A stretch of 37,800 nt of DNA from assembly GCA_029778535.1 (NCBI GenBank), contig JAKOQB010000182.1, positions 1-37,800 on the forward strand, in the 5' to 3' direction. A program made the position numbers and the translations under genes. This stretch comes from Pseudomonadota bacterium (lineage in GTDB: Bacteria > Pseudomonadota > Gammaproteobacteria > Burkholderiales > Burkholderiaceae_F). The notes below the pieces were generated by a model, which was not told where the DNA came from, ran no database searches, and saw only the letters and a list, made by a program, of their open reading frames with translations. Positions 26,982 to 35,210 of this stretch are shown here, piece after piece. Each line of letters opens with the position of its first letter. Position 1 is the first letter of the stretch.

Positions 26982-27875
26982 CTACGTGCCCTGGCGCGCT
27001 TCGAGTTCGGCGAATTCACGCGCGACCGTCTTCGGCAGCCGCGACACCTGGAACAGGTGCGCCTGGCGCGCATCGGCGCGCAGCACCTCGAAACGCAGGC
27101 CGTCCAGCTCGATCACGTCGCCGCGCTTGGGCACGCGGCCGAGGTGGTCGGTCACCAGCCCGCCGATGGTGTCGAACTCGCCCTCGGGCAGCGCGGTGCC
27201 GAAGGCAGCGTTGACCGCGGCGATCTCGGCCAGCGCCTTGACGCGGTGGCGGCCGTCGGGCTCGGCGACGATCGCGTCGGCTTCCTCGTCGAAGTCGTAT
27301 TCGTCCTCGATGTCGCCTACGATCTGCTCGAGCACGTCCTCGATCGTGATCAGTCCGGCCACGCCGCCGTACTCGTCGACCACGATCGCCATGTGGTTGC
27401 GGTTGGCGCGGAAATCGCGCAGCAGCACGTTCAGCGGCTTGCTCTCCGGGATGAACACCGCCGGCCGCAACATCGAGCGCACGTCAAACGCCTCGTCGTG
27501 GTAATAGCGCAGCAGGTCCTTGGCGAGCAGGATGCCGATCACGTGGTCGCGACTGCCTTCGATGACCGGGAAGCGCGAGTGCGCGGTCTCGATCACGTGC
27601 GGGATCCACTTCTGCGGCGGCTCGTCGATGTCGATGATGTCCATCTGCGCGCGCGGCACCATCAGGTCGCGTGCGCGCAGTTCCGACACCTGCAGCACGC
27701 CTTCGATCATCGACAGGGCGTCGGCGTCGAGCAGGTTGCGCTCGTGCGCGTCGTGCAGCGCCTCGAGCAGTTCCTCGCGGTTCTCGGGTTCGCGGAAGAT
27801 GAACGCGGTCAGGCGTTCGAGCAGGGACTTGTGCTTCTGGTGGGTCGTAATTCGACCCGGCGTAGGTTCGGGCAT
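26982..27875 (-). CDS. corC: CorC-type CBS-pair protein with transporter-associated domain
   Basis: The protein has 297 residues. It contains two CBS motifs between about residues 66 and 190 ([68 protein letters not shown]), followed by the CorC_HlyC domain ([21 protein letters not shown]). The family is linked to magnesium/cobalt efflux and was named from Salmonella corC, but the exact function is debated. There is no membrane segment. It lies between ybeY and lnt, as in many proteobacteria. The 155 bp between it and ybeY contain nothing I can identify. Confidence 0.92.
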   Translation of the reverse strand: MPEPTPGRITTHQKHKSLLERLTAFIFREPENREELLEALHDAHERNLLDADALSMIEGVLQVSELRARDLMVPRAQMDIIDIDEPPQKWIPHVIETAHSRFPVIEGSRDHVIGILLAKDLLRYYHDEAFDVRSMLRPAVFIPESKPLNVLLRDFRANRNHMAIVVDEYGGVAGLITIEDVLEQIVGDIEDEYDFDEEADAIVAEPDGRHRVKALAEIAAVNAAFGTALPEGEFDTIGGLVTDHLGRVPKRGDVIELDGLRFEVLRADARQAHLFQVSRLPKTVAREFAELEARQGT

Positions 27876-28030
27876 GAGTGTCGGGCGGCGGGTTGTTGCG
27901 GCGCCGACCCGGCGGTTGAGACGAAATCAGCATATCGGATGCGCAGCGCTTCGCCCATGACGGAAGGCCGGATGCGGCTGGGGCCGGAGCCGGCGCTTCG
28001 GTTTGGTGACGATTCCGACGCAAGTGCCCG

Positions 28031-28468
28031 CTAACCTGCGTCGTATGGATTTGGGATGCCGCACGCGTCAAGCAGCGCGATTTCGCGCCGTTCCATCCGC
28101 TTCGCTTCGGCGGTGCGCTGATGGTCGTAGCCCTGCGCGTGCAGCGCGGCGTGCACGACCATGTGCGCCAGATGCGCGCGCAGCGGCTTGCGCTGCGCGC
28201 GCGCCTCGCGCCGCACGACCGGCATGCAGATCACGATGTCGGCCTCGATGCGCGGATCCTGCGCGTAGGCGAACGTCAGCACATTGGTTGCGTAATCCTT
28301 GCCGCGATAGGTGCGATTCAGCCGCCGCCCTTCGCGGCCGCCGACGAAACGCAGCGTGAACCGCGCGTCGCGCTCGAGCGCCGCGGCGATCCAGCGCCGC
28401 AGCGTCCGGCGTGCGGGCAGATCGGCGAAGGCGTCTGCGCCCTGCACCGACAGCGCCAGCCGCGTCAT
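28031..28468 (-). CDS. ybeY: Endoribonuclease YbeY
   Basis: The protein has 145 residues from ATG 28468. YbeY is a zinc-dependent single-strand RNase involved in 16S rRNA 3'-end maturation and ribosome quality control. The zinc site HMVVHAALHAQGYDH holds His106, His110 and His116. LNRTYRGKDYATNVLTFAY is the conserved substrate-side motif. Its start overlaps the phoH stop in ATGA. The longer frame to 29026 is a shadow of phoH. Confidence 0.95.
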   Translation of the reverse strand: MTRLALSVQGADAFADLPARRTLRRWIAAALERDARFTLRFVGGREGRRLNRTYRGKDYATNVLTFAYAQDPRIEADIVICMPVVRREARAQRKPLRAHLAHMVVHAALHAQGYDHQRTAEAKRMERREIALLDACGIPNPYDAG

Positions 28469-29508
28469 TCCGGCGATTCGTGCCGGCGCCCGCGCGGCGG
28501 CGGCGGATTGGCCTTCTCGGCGCGCTCGTACGCCTCGACGATGCGCGCGACCAGCGGATGCCGCACTACGTCGGCGGCGGTGAAGTAGGTGAACGAGATG
28601 CCGCGCACGCCGCGCAGGATGTGCTGCGCCTCGATCAGCCCGGAGGAACTGCCGCGCGGCAGGTCTATCTGCGTGACGTCGCCGGTGACGACTGCCTTGG
28701 AGCCGAAGCCGATGCGGGTGAGGAACATCTTCATCTGCTCGGGCGTGGTGTTCTGCGCCTCGTCCAGGATCACGAACGCCTGGTTCAGCGTCCGGCCGCG
28801 CATGTAGGCGAGCGGCGCGATCTCGATCGTCTGCTTCTCCAGCAGCCGCTGTGTCTTCTCGAACCCGAGCAGATCGAACAGCGCGTCGTAAAGTGGCCGC
28901 AGGTACGGGTCGACCTTCTGCGCCAGATCGCCGGGCAGAAAGCCCAACCGCTCGCCGGCCTCGACCGCGGGCCGCGTCAGCACGATGCGCTTGACCACGT
29001 CGCGTTCGAGCGCGTCGACCGCGCACGCGACCGCCAGATACGTCTTGCCGGTGCCGGCCGGTCCGATCGAGAAGCTGATGTCGTGTGCGAGGATCGCTTC
29101 GATGTACTCGCGCTGCCGCGGCGTGCGGCCGTGCAGGTCGCGCCGCCGCGTGTGCAGTTGCGGCAGCAGTTCACCTTCCGGTTCGGCCAGCGGTTCGCGC
29201 GTGCGGCCGCCGCGCATCTCGACGAAGTAGAGCTGGATGTCGTCGACGCTGATCGGCCGCGTCGCGCGGCCGACGAAGTGGTCGAGCACGCTGACCGCCT
29301 GCTGCGCCGGCGCCGGCGCGCCTTCGATGCGGAACCGGTGGCCGCGGCGGCGGATCGCGACGTCGAGCTCGGTCTCGATCTGGCGCAGGTTGCTGTCGAG
29401 CGCGCCGGTCAGGTTCGAGAGCTGCGAGTTGTCGATGTCGGCCGCCCAGGCCAGCACCTTCTTCGCGGCGGCACGCTTGGCCACGTCAGGCTGCGATCGG
29501 CTCGTCAC
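28465..29508 (-). CDS. ybeZ: PhoH-like ATPase (YbeZ)
   Basis: The protein has 347 residues. The P-loop GPAGTGKT is at 149-156, and the Walker B-like [23 protein letters not shown] and [10 protein letters not shown] follow, all diagnostic of the PhoH family. YbeZ partners YbeY in RNA metabolism. Two GTG starts are possible: 29508, which overlaps miaB by 23 bases, and 29484, one base after the miaB stop. The second gives (M)[12 protein letters not shown] and may be the true one. Confidence 0.93.
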   Translation of the reverse strand: MTSRSQPDVAKRAAAKKVLAWAADIDNSQLSNLTGALDSNLRQIETELDVAIRRRGHRFRIEGAPAPAQQAVSVLDHFVGRATRPISVDDIQLYFVEMRGGRTREPLAEPEGELLPQLHTRRRDLHGRTPRQREYIEAILAHDISFSIGPAGTGKTYLAVACAVDALERDVVKRIVLTRPAVEAGERLGFLPGDLAQKVDPYLRPLYDALFDLLGFEKTQRLLEKQTIEIAPLAYMRGRTLNQAFVILDEAQNTTPEQMKMFLTRIGFGSKAVVTGDVTQIDLPRGSSSGLIEAQHILRGVRGISFTYFTAADVVRHPLVARIVEAYERAEKANPPPPRGRRHESPE

Positions 29509-30841
29509 GCGTGAACCGCTCGCCGCGCAGCGAGTGCGGCAGCGCGGCGGTGATGCGCACGTCGACCATCCGCCCGGGCAGCTCGGCCGCGCACGCGCCG
29601 GCGTCGAAATTGACGATCCGGTTGTTCTCGGTGCGGCCCATCAGCTCGTTCGGGTTCTTCTTCGACGGGCCCTCGACCAGGATGCGCTGGGTGCTCCCGA
29701 CCATCGACGCGCTGATGCGCTGCTGCTGCTCGTTGAGCAGCGCCTGCAGCCGCTGCAGGCGCGCCAGCTTCACTTCCTGCGGCGTGTCGTCGGGCAGTTC
29801 CGCCGCCGGCGTGCCGGGACGGCGGCTGTAGACGAAGCTGAAGCTTGCATCGAAGCCGATTTCGGCGACGAGCTTCAGCGTGCGCTCGAAATCGTCCTCG
29901 GTCTCGCCGGGAAAGCCGACGATGAAGTCGGACGAGATCGAGATGCCCGGCCGCACCGCGCGCAGGCGGCGGATGATCGACTTGTACTCGAGCACCGTGT
30001 AGCCGCGCTTCATCGCCGCCAGCACGCGGTCCGATCCCGCCTGCACCGGCAGGTGCACGTGGCCGACCAGCTTCGGCAGCCGCGCGTGCGCGTCGATCAG
30101 CCGTTGCGTGAATTCCTTCGGGTGCGAGGTGGTGTAGCGGATGCGTTCGAGGCCGGGGATCTCGTGCACGACGTCGAGCAGCAGCGCGAAGTCGGCGGTC
30201 CGGCCATCGACCATTCTTCCCTGATACGCGTTGACATTCTGGCCGAGCAGCGTGATCTCCTTCACGCCGCGGTCGGCAAGGTCCGCGACCTCGGTCAGCA
30301 CGTCGTCGAACGGGCGCGACACCTCTTCGCCGCGCGTGTACGGCACCACGCAGAAGCTGCAGTACTTGCTGCAGCCTTCCATGATCGACACGAACGCGCT
30401 CGCGCCTTCCACTCGCGGCGGCGGCAGATGGTCGAACTTCTCCACCTCGGGAAACGAGATGTCGACCTGCGGCCGGCCGGTGGCGCGGCGGCGTTCGATG
30501 AGCTGCGGCAACCGGTGCAGCGTCTGCGGCCCGAACACCACGTCGACATAGGGCGCGCGCGCGACGATCGCTTCGCCCTCCTGGCTTGCCACGCAGCCGC
30601 CGACGCCGATCACGAGATCCGGCTTGCGCCGCTTCAGGTGCCTGACGCGGCCGAGGTCGGAGAACACCTTCTCCTGCGCCTTCTCGCGCACCGAACAGGT
30701 GTTGAACAGGATGATGTCGGCGTCTTCGGGCCGGTCGGTGGGCTGCAGGCTCTCGGCGGCGCCGAGCACGTCGGCCATCTTGGCCGAGTCGTACTCGTTC
30801 ATCTGGCAGCCGAACGTGCGGATGTAGAGCTTCTTCGTCAT
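29486..30841 (-). CDS. miaB: tRNA-2-methylthio-N6-dimethylallyladenosine synthase MiaB
   Basis: The protein has 451 residues. It adds the methylthio group to i6A37 of tRNAs reading codons that start with U. The N-terminal UPF0004 domain has [12 protein letters not shown] (Cys12), [12 protein letters not shown] and GGCVASQEG as ligands of the auxiliary iron-sulfur cluster. The radical-SAM cluster is CSKYCSFC within [13 protein letters not shown] domain closes the protein ([28 protein letters not shown]). It heads the miaB-phoH-ybeY run. The 155-bp upstream gap contains a pair of inverted REP-like palindromes. Confidence 0.96.
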   Translation of the reverse strand: MTKKLYIRTFGCQMNEYDSAKMADVLGAAESLQPTDRPEDADIILFNTCSVREKAQEKVFSDLGRVRHLKRRKPDLVIGVGGCVASQEGEAIVARAPYVDVVFGPQTLHRLPQLIERRRATGRPQVDISFPEVEKFDHLPPPRVEGASAFVSIMEGCSKYCSFCVVPYTRGEEVSRPFDDVLTEVADLADRGVKEITLLGQNVNAYQGRMVDGRTADFALLLDVVHEIPGLERIRYTTSHPKEFTQRLIDAHARLPKLVGHVHLPVQAGSDRVLAAMKRGYTVLEYKSIIRRLRAVRPGISISSDFIVGFPGETEDDFERTLKLVAEIGFDASFSFVYSRRPGTPAAELPDDTPQEVKLARLQRLQALLNEQQQRISASMVGSTQRILVEGPSKKNPNELMGRTENNRIVNFDAGACAAELPGRMVDVRITAALPHSLRGERFTRDEPIAA

Positions 30842-30898
30842 GAGGATCGCGGGTCCGGTTTAGAGCCGGGAGCGAAAGAATGTTCGCAGTGGCTTGGT

Positions 30899-30967
30899 GT
30901 CATGCCCGCGGAAGCGGGCATCCAGTCGATTGCCGCAGCGCTGGATTCCCGCTTGCGCGGGAATGAC
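30899..30967. repeat. Inverted pair of REP-like palindromes
   Basis: Two 27-base units in opposite orientation (30899-30925 and 30941-30967) flank a 15-base spacer. Each unit holds its own small hairpin: ATGCCCGC/GCGGGCAT around GGAA, and ATTCCCGC/GCGGGAAT around TTGC. The outer ends GTCAT and CCAG match in inverted orientation. A third copy lies at 37544-37570. This REP-pair arrangement is a non-autonomous repeat type widespread in proteobacteria. It lies in the gap between miaB and the small periplasmic protein gene. Confidence 0.85.
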
Positions 30968-30996
30968 CACTCATCGCATTCATCGTCGACGAGATT

Positions 30997-31302
30997 CTAT
31001 CGGCGCTGCGCTTCGTCGGGCGTCAGCACCCAGATCGTGCGGATCTGCCCTTGCCCGTCGAGCTGGTAGCGCACCACCGTGTCGGCGGCGATCTGATTCG
31101 GCGTCACCGTCGTGTTGTTCGCGCTGAGGATCCGCGCGCCGGGCGCCATGCGGAAGACCTTGCCGTCGATGCTGACCGCGCTCATCTCGATCGCCGCGAT
31201 CGTGCCGCGCTTGGCGTCGGCCGGGATCGTGCGCACCGAAACCTGCGCGACCGCGCCGGCGCAGACGCACAGTGCAATGAGAGCAACGATCCAGCGTGGC
31301 AT
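30997..31302 (-). CDS. Small secreted/periplasmic protein of unknown function
   Basis: The protein has 101 residues from ATG 31302. A signal peptide (MPRWIVALIALCVCAGAVAQ, cleaved near residue 20) is followed by a compact beta-rich domain with VSIDGKVFRMAPGARIL, then VVRYQLDGQGQIRTIWVLTP. I recall similar short proteins in Betaproteobacteria but know no function. The start is 16 bases from the tRNA 3' end with no clear ribosome binding site, so the mRNA may be released by tRNA processing. An ATG at 31350 lies inside the tRNA and is not credible. Confidence 0.7.
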   Translation of the reverse strand: MPRWIVALIALCVCAGAVAQVSVRTIPADAKRGTIAAIEMSAVSIDGKVFRMAPGARILSANNTTVTPNQIAADTVVRYQLDGQGQIRTIWVLTPDEAQRR

Positions 31303-31317
31303 TACGCGCGAGGAAGT

Positions 31318-31394
31318 TGGTGGCGGATCAGGGACTCGAACCCCGGACACAAGGATTATGATTCCTCTGCTCTAACCAGCTGAGCTAATCCGCC
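31318..31394 (-). tRNA. tRNA with CAT anticodon, probably elongator tRNA-Met
   Basis: The 77-base cloverleaf is complete. The acceptor stem GGCGGAT pairs with ATCCGCC, and the D arm is TAGCTCAGCTGGTTAGAGCA. The anticodon stem is GAGGA/TCCTT with loop ATCATAA, the T arm contains GGTTCGAGTCC, the discriminator is A, and CCA is encoded (31318-31320). CAT occurs in initiator Met, elongator Met and lysidine-modified Ile2 tRNAs. The paired first base rules against an initiator. G4-G5 instead of the C4-C5 favoured by TilS argues for elongator Met over Ile2. This is a judgment from identity elements, not a computed assignment. Confidence 0.9.
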
Positions 31395-31434
31395 GTGTCT
31401 GAAACGGTATCGCCCGGGCAGCGGCGAGGCGCGG

Positions 31435-31464
31435 ATTATTCTTCATTCACTGTAGCCGGGTCAA
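31435..31464 (-). promoter_or_regulatory. Promoter of the tRNA gene
   Basis: On the minus strand TTGACC (31464-31459) and AATAAT (31440-31435) are 18 bases apart, followed by a GC-rich discriminator (CCGCGCC). This is typical of stringently controlled stable-RNA promoters. It lies just behind the stop of the sensor kinase gene and would give a leader of about 30-35 bases. Confidence 0.6.
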
Positions 31465-31465
31465 A

Positions 31466-33073
31466 TCAGCGATTGAGCCGCACCGTCGGCGGCGCGCCGG
31501 TAATGTGGTGGAACTCCACGCTGATGCGCGTGCCGGGCGCGTCGCCGCGGCTGTTCGGATTGGTGCCGACGCGCAGCAGCGCGTCGTGCTGCTCGACGAT
31601 CTCGCGCACGATCGCCAGCCCGAGCCCGCTGCCGTCGACCTGCGTGCCGAGCACGCGATAGAAGCGCTCGAACACCAGTGCGCGTTCCGCCTCGGGAATC
31701 CCGGGACCGGTGTCCTCGACTTCGAGGCGCACGGCGGCCGGCTGCGATTCCACTCGCACCGTGACCGTGCCGCCGGCCGGCGTGTAGCGCAAGGCGTTGT
31801 CGACCAGGTTTTTCAGCATCTCGCGCAGCGCGACCGGCACGCCGATGATGCGCGTGGCCGGCGACGGCGTCTCCGGACCCTCGAAGCCGAGGTCGATCGA
31901 GCGCGCCAGCGCCGGCGGAACGAAGTCCTGCACCAGTTCGCGCGCCAGGCGCGCGACATCGACGATCTCGAACGCGCCGAAGTCGGCCGCCTGGTGCTCG
32001 GTGCGCGCCAGCGCAAGCAGCTGGTCGATCAGGTGCGTGGCGCGCTCGCTCGATTCGGCGATCTGGCGCAGGCTGCGGCGCAATTGCTGCGGATCGGTTT
32101 CGCGCAGCGCCAGCTCGGCCTGCGTGCGCAGCCCGGCCAGCGGCGTCTTCATCTGGTGCGCGGCGTCGGCGAGGAAGCGCGTCTGCGCCTGCATCGAGCG
32201 CTTGAGCCGCTCCAGCAGTTCATTGAAGGAGCTGACCAGAGGCGCCAGTTCCTCCGCCGCGGCCTTTGGGTCGATCGGCGACAGGTCGTCAGGTCGCCGC
32301 GCGCGGATGCGGCCCTGCAATGCGTTCAGCGGCGCCAGTCCGCGCGTCAGAGCAAACCACACCAGCGCCACCGCGATCGGCAGCACGATGAACTGCGGGA
32401 TGATGACGCCGCGGACGATGTCGTTGGCCAGTTGCGAACGGTCGGCGACCGTTTCGGCGACCTGCACCAGCGCCGGCTGTCCGGCCGCGCGCGGAAACGC
32501 GACCCAGGTGTAGGCCACGCGCACCTCGGTGCCGCGCATCTGGTCGAACCGGAACTTGATGTTGCCCGGCGCGGGCTTCTCGTCCTCCGGCGGCAGCGGT
32601 ACCTCGCGCTCGCCGGCGACGAATTCGCCGCGCAGCCCGAGCACCATGTAGTTGATGCTCTCGCCCGACTCGCGCCGCAGCACGTCACGCGCCGGGATCG
32701 GCAACTGCAGCGACACCTGGCCGCGGTACTCCTTCACGTAGTCCGACAGCAGCTCGACTTTTTCGGCCAGCGTGCGGTCATACGGGGCGTCGGCGATCGA
32801 CTGCGCGACCAGATACGTGATGGTGACGCTCATCGGCCAAAGGAGCAGCAGCGGCGCGAGCATCCAGTCGAGGATCTCTCCGAACAGCGAGGGCTGCTCG
32901 TGGCTCAGCCGCAGCGGATTGACGAAGGATCGGGACGCGGCTTCGGGAGGCGGCGCGTCCGCCCGGCGATGGCCGCGCAGCACGAACGAAGCCATCGCCC
33001 GCAGTCCCGCGCGTCGCGCAGTCGGAACCGTGCTGCCTTGGCTGGAAGCCGCGCGGCGATCTTCGTCGGGCAT
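31466..33073 (-). CDS. TctE-like sensor histidine kinase
   Basis: The protein has 535 residues. A membrane segment at about 69-91 (LDWMLAPLLLLWPMSVTITYLV) and a second at 224-243 enclose a periplasmic sensor of the TctE-type (2CSK_N-like) family, marked by the LLWPMSVTITYLVAQ and DAPYDRTLAEKV region. The phosphoaccepting His306 lies in FLADAAHQMKTPLAGL. The ATPase domain has NLVDNALRYTPAGG, EDTGPGIP and GSGLGLAIV. It is paired with the response regulator upstream (51-bp gap). No tricarboxylate transporter gene is nearby, so the ligand is not known. The first 50 residues are an unusual Arg/Ala-rich cytoplasmic extension. Confidence 0.9.
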   Translation of the reverse strand: MPDEDRRAASSQGSTVPTARRAGLRAMASFVLRGHRRADAPPPEAASRSFVNPLRLSHEQPSLFGEILDWMLAPLLLLWPMSVTITYLVAQSIADAPYDRTLAEKVELLSDYVKEYRGQVSLQLPIPARDVLRRESGESINYMVLGLRGEFVAGEREVPLPPEDEKPAPGNIKFRFDQMRGTEVRVAYTWVAFPRAAGQPALVQVAETVADRSQLANDIVRGVIIPQFIVLPIAVALVWFALTRGLAPLNALQGRIRARRPDDLSPIDPKAAAEELAPLVSSFNELLERLKRSMQAQTRFLADAAHQMKTPLAGLRTQAELALRETDPQQLRRSLRQIAESSERATHLIDQLLALARTEHQAADFGAFEIVDVARLARELVQDFVPPALARSIDLGFEGPETPSPATRIIGVPVALREMLKNLVDNALRYTPAGGTVTVRVESQPAAVRLEVEDTGPGIPEAERALVFERFYRVLGTQVDGSGLGLAIVREIVEQHDALLRVGTNPNSRGDAPGTRISVEFHHITGAPPTVRLNR

Positions 33074-33124
33074 GGTCGCGACTGTAGCGCGCTGGCCTCG
33101 GCGCGCGCCGCCGAACCGACCCCG

Positions 33125-33835
33125 TCAGCCCGCGCGGACGCCGTTGCCGCCGGGCTCGGCCGCTTCGCCGCTGATGCGCTCGAGGCAGTAGCCGAGGCCG
33201 CGTACCGTGACGATGCGGATGCCGCCGGGCTCGATCTTCTTGCGCAGCCGGTGCACGTAGACCTCGATCGCGTTGTTGCTGACCTCCTCGCCCCACTCGC
33301 ACAGGTGGTCGACGAGCTGCTCCTTGCTGACCAGGCGGCCAGGGCGCGACAGCAGGATCTCCAGCAGCCCAAGCTCGCGGCCGGAGAGGTCGAGCGGTTT
33401 GTCGTTCAGCGACACCACGCGCCCGACCTGGTCGAGCGCGAGCGGCCCGTGGCGCAGCAGCGTCTGCGCGCCGCCCAGCGCGCGCCGCATCAGCGCGCGC
33501 GCGCGCGCTTCGAGCTCCGACAGCGCGAACGGCTTGGCCATGTAGTCGTCGGCGCCGAGGTCGAGCCCCTTGACGCGCTGCTCGACGCTGTCGGCGGCGG
33601 TCAGGATCAGCACCGGCGTGGCGGTCTGGCGCGCGCGCATCCGTCGCAGCACCTCGAGGCCCGCGAGCCTGGGCAGGCCCAGGTCGAGGATCACAAGGTC
33701 GAACGGCTGCGCGGACAGCGCGGAGTCGGCCGCTTCGCCGTCGCTGACGACGTCCACCGCGTAGCCGGCGGCGCGCAGCGAGCGCGACAGGCCGTCGGCC
33801 AGCACCGGATCGTCTTCGGCGATCAGTATCCGCAC
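33125..33835 (-). CDS. OmpR/PhoB-type response regulator
   Basis: The protein has 236 residues. The receiver domain has the acidic pair in LIAEDDP, the phosphorylated Asp51 (LVILDLGLP), and Lys in DYMAKPF. The C-terminal winged helix ends with IEVYVHRLRKKIEPGGIRIVTVRGLGYCLE, placing it in the OmpR/PhoB group, TctD-like. The start is GTG 33835. The gene precedes its partner kinase. A 7-bp hairpin (33849-33855 with 33862-33868) lies in its 5' leader, 13 bases before the start codon, where it might affect translation. Confidence 0.93.
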   Translation of the reverse strand: MRILIAEDDPVLADGLSRSLRAAGYAVDVVSDGEAADSALSAQPFDLVILDLGLPRLAGLEVLRRMRARQTATPVLILTAADSVEQRVKGLDLGADDYMAKPFALSELEARARALMRRALGGAQTLLRHGPLALDQVGRVVSLNDKPLDLSGRELGLLEILLSRPGRLVSKEQLVDHLCEWGEEVSNNAIEVYVHRLRKKIEPGGIRIVTVRGLGYCLERISGEAAEPGGNGVRAG

Positions 33836-33934
33836 TTGTTATGCTCGTGCCGCCCGAGAAGGGGCGGCCTTGTCTTCCTTGTGCGGCCAGTCTAGTGCCG
33901 GCTCGTCCGCCGTCGCAACCAGCGCCCGGCGGGC

Positions 33935-33963
33935 TTGACTCGCTTACTGAATGAATCTACAGT
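33935..33963 (+). promoter_or_regulatory. recA promoter
   Basis: TTGACT at 33935-33940 and TACAGT at 33958-33963 stand 17 bases apart, a good sigma70 pair for an inducible gene. Both LexA boxes overlap or immediately follow it, so LexA binding would block RNA polymerase. Confidence 0.75.
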
Positions 33964-33964
33964 G
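33945..33964 (+). promoter_or_regulatory. LexA box 1 (SOS box) of recA
   Basis: TACTGA-N8-ACAGTG matches the E. coli-type consensus CTGT-N8-ACAG with one mismatch in the left half. It covers the spacer and the -10 box of the recA promoter. Confidence 0.75.
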
Positions 33965-33965
33965 A

Positions 33966-33985
33966 TACTGTAATTTGATTCAGTG
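33966..33985 (+). promoter_or_regulatory. LexA box 2 (SOS box) of recA
   Basis: TACTGT-N8-TCAGTG has a perfect left half and one mismatch in the right half. Its start is exactly 21 bases after that of box 1, two helical turns, so two LexA dimers could sit on the same DNA face over the promoter and start site. Confidence 0.78.
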
Positions 33986-34023
33986 GTTGGTCGGTTACTC
34001 GATGGCGACGACGGGAGACGGCG

Positions 34024-35076
34024 ATGGATGACGGAAGGAGCATGTTGGTGGCGGACAGCAAGGAGCGGCAGAAGGCCCTGGCGGCGGCGCTCGCTCAGAT
34101 CGAAAAGCAGTTCGGCAAGGGCTCGATCATGCGGCTCGCCGACGGCGAGGTGGCCGAGGAGATCGATGTCGTGTCGACCGGATCGCTCGGGCTGGACATC
34201 GCGCTCGGCATCGGCGGGCTGCCGCGCGGGCGCGTGGTCGAGATCTACGGGCCGGAGTCGTCGGGCAAGACGACGCTGACGCTGCAGGTGATCGCCGAAA
34301 TGCAGAAGATCGGCGGCACCTGCGCCTTCATCGACGCCGAGCACGCGCTCGACGTGCAGTACGCGCAGAAGCTTGGCGTCAATCTGTCCGACCTGCTGAT
34401 CTCGCAGCCGGACACCGGCGAGCAGGCGCTGGAGATCGCCGACGCGCTGGTGCGGTCGGGCTCGGTCGACCTGATCGTGATCGACTCCGTTGCCGCGCTG
34501 ACGCCGAAGGCCGAGATCGAAGGCGAGATGGGCGATTCGCTGCCCGGCCTGCAGGCGCGCCTGATGTCGCAGGCGCTGAGGAAGCTCACCGCGACCATCA
34601 AGCGCACCAACTGCCTGGTCATCTTCATCAACCAGATCCGGATGAAGATCGGCGTGATGTTCGGCAATCCCGAGACCACCACCGGCGGCAACGCGCTGAA
34701 GTTCTACGCGTCGGTGCGGCTGGACATCCGCCGCATCGGGTCGATCAAGAAGGGCGAGGAAGTGATCGGCTCCGAGACCAAGGTCAAGGTGGTGAAGAAC
34801 AAGGTCGCGCCGCCGTTCAAGCAGGCGGAGTTCGACATCCTCTACGGCGAAGGCATCTCGCGCGAGGGCGAGATCATCGATCTGGGCGCCGCGAACAACA
34901 TCATCGAGAAGTCCGGCGCCTGGTACGCGTACAACGGCGACCGCATCGGCCAGGGCAAGGACAACGCGCGCGAGTTCCTGCGCGAGCGCCCCGAGCTTGC
35001 ACTGGAGATTGAAAACAAGATTCGCGAGAAGCTCGGGGTCGCCACGCGCCCGGCCGCGGCTGCGATTGGCGAATGA
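34024..35076 (+). CDS. recA: Recombinase RecA
   Basis: The protein has 350 residues. RecA forms ATP-dependent filaments on single-stranded DNA, drives strand exchange and triggers LexA cleavage in the SOS response. Walker A GPESSGKT is at 76-83, [10 protein letters not shown] is Walker B, and [14 protein letters not shown] with [22 protein letters not shown] covers loops L1 and L2. The ATG 34024 has GGGAG six bases upstream. The later in-frame ATG 34042 has its purine run too close. The C-terminus is short and Ala-rich with fewer acidic residues than E. coli RecA. A second, diverged copy of this tail lies just downstream at 35151-35210. Confidence 0.97.
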   Translation: MDDGRSMLVADSKERQKALAAALAQIEKQFGKGSIMRLADGEVAEEIDVVSTGSLGLDIALGIGGLPRGRVVEIYGPESSGKTTLTLQVIAEMQKIGGTCAFIDAEHALDVQYAQKLGVNLSDLLISQPDTGEQALEIADALVRSGSVDLIVIDSVAALTPKAEIEGEMGDSLPGLQARLMSQALRKLTATIKRTNCLVIFINQIRMKIGVMFGNPETTTGGNALKFYASVRLDIRRIGSIKKGEEVIGSETKVKVVKNKVAPPFKQAEFDILYGEGISREGEIIDLGAANNIIEKSGAWYAYNGDRIGQGKDNAREFLRERPELALEIENKIREKLGVATRPAAAAIGE

Positions 35077-35210
35077 CGCGGACTGCGGATCTTGTTTCGG
35101 CGCAGGCTAACCCGCGCCAGCGGGTTAAGCCGCGCAGCGGCGGCCGGAGCCAGAATCGCATCCGCGAGAAGCCGGGCGTGGCGCAGAGTGCCGCGCCGGC
35201 CGAAGCCTGA
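35073..35210 (+). pseudogene. Small frame carrying a diverged RecA C-terminal tail
   Basis: A 45-codon frame starts at an ATG overlapping the recA stop (ATGA). It ends in a TGA whose last base is the first base of the recX ATG. Its last 19 residues (QNRIREKPGVAQSAAPAEA) resemble the RecA end [14 protein letters not shown] and on to IGE, with eight of the first eleven residues identical. Most DNA differences fall at third codon positions or are conservative, as between diverged orthologues. I read it as the remnant of another recA 3' end next to recX. It may also act as a translated linker coupling recA to recX. Confidence 0.55.
35106..35128 (+). terminator. Hairpin between recA and recX, possible attenuator
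   Basis: TAACCCGC at 35108-35115 pairs with GCGGGTTA at 35120-35127 around GCCA. The stem extends outward by GGC/GCC with one bulged base. There is no T-run, so termination would be partial at best. E. coli has a leaky terminator at the same place that keeps RecX far below RecA, so an analogous role is plausible. Confidence 0.45.

Noticed and set aside
24263..27073. A 936-codon frame ending in GlyQ
   Set aside because: Only the last 305 residues are GlyQ. The rest is an out-of-frame reading of lnt and the end of corC.
31303..31350. An N-terminal extension of the small periplasmic protein into the tRNA
   Set aside because: It would translate the tRNA 3' half and destroy the clear signal peptide that starts at 31302.
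33849..33868. Hairpin in the leader of the response regulator considered as an intrinsic terminator for a plus-strand transcript
   Set aside because: There is no T-run on the plus strand and no plus-strand gene upstream that would need it. It is noted only as a leader hairpin.
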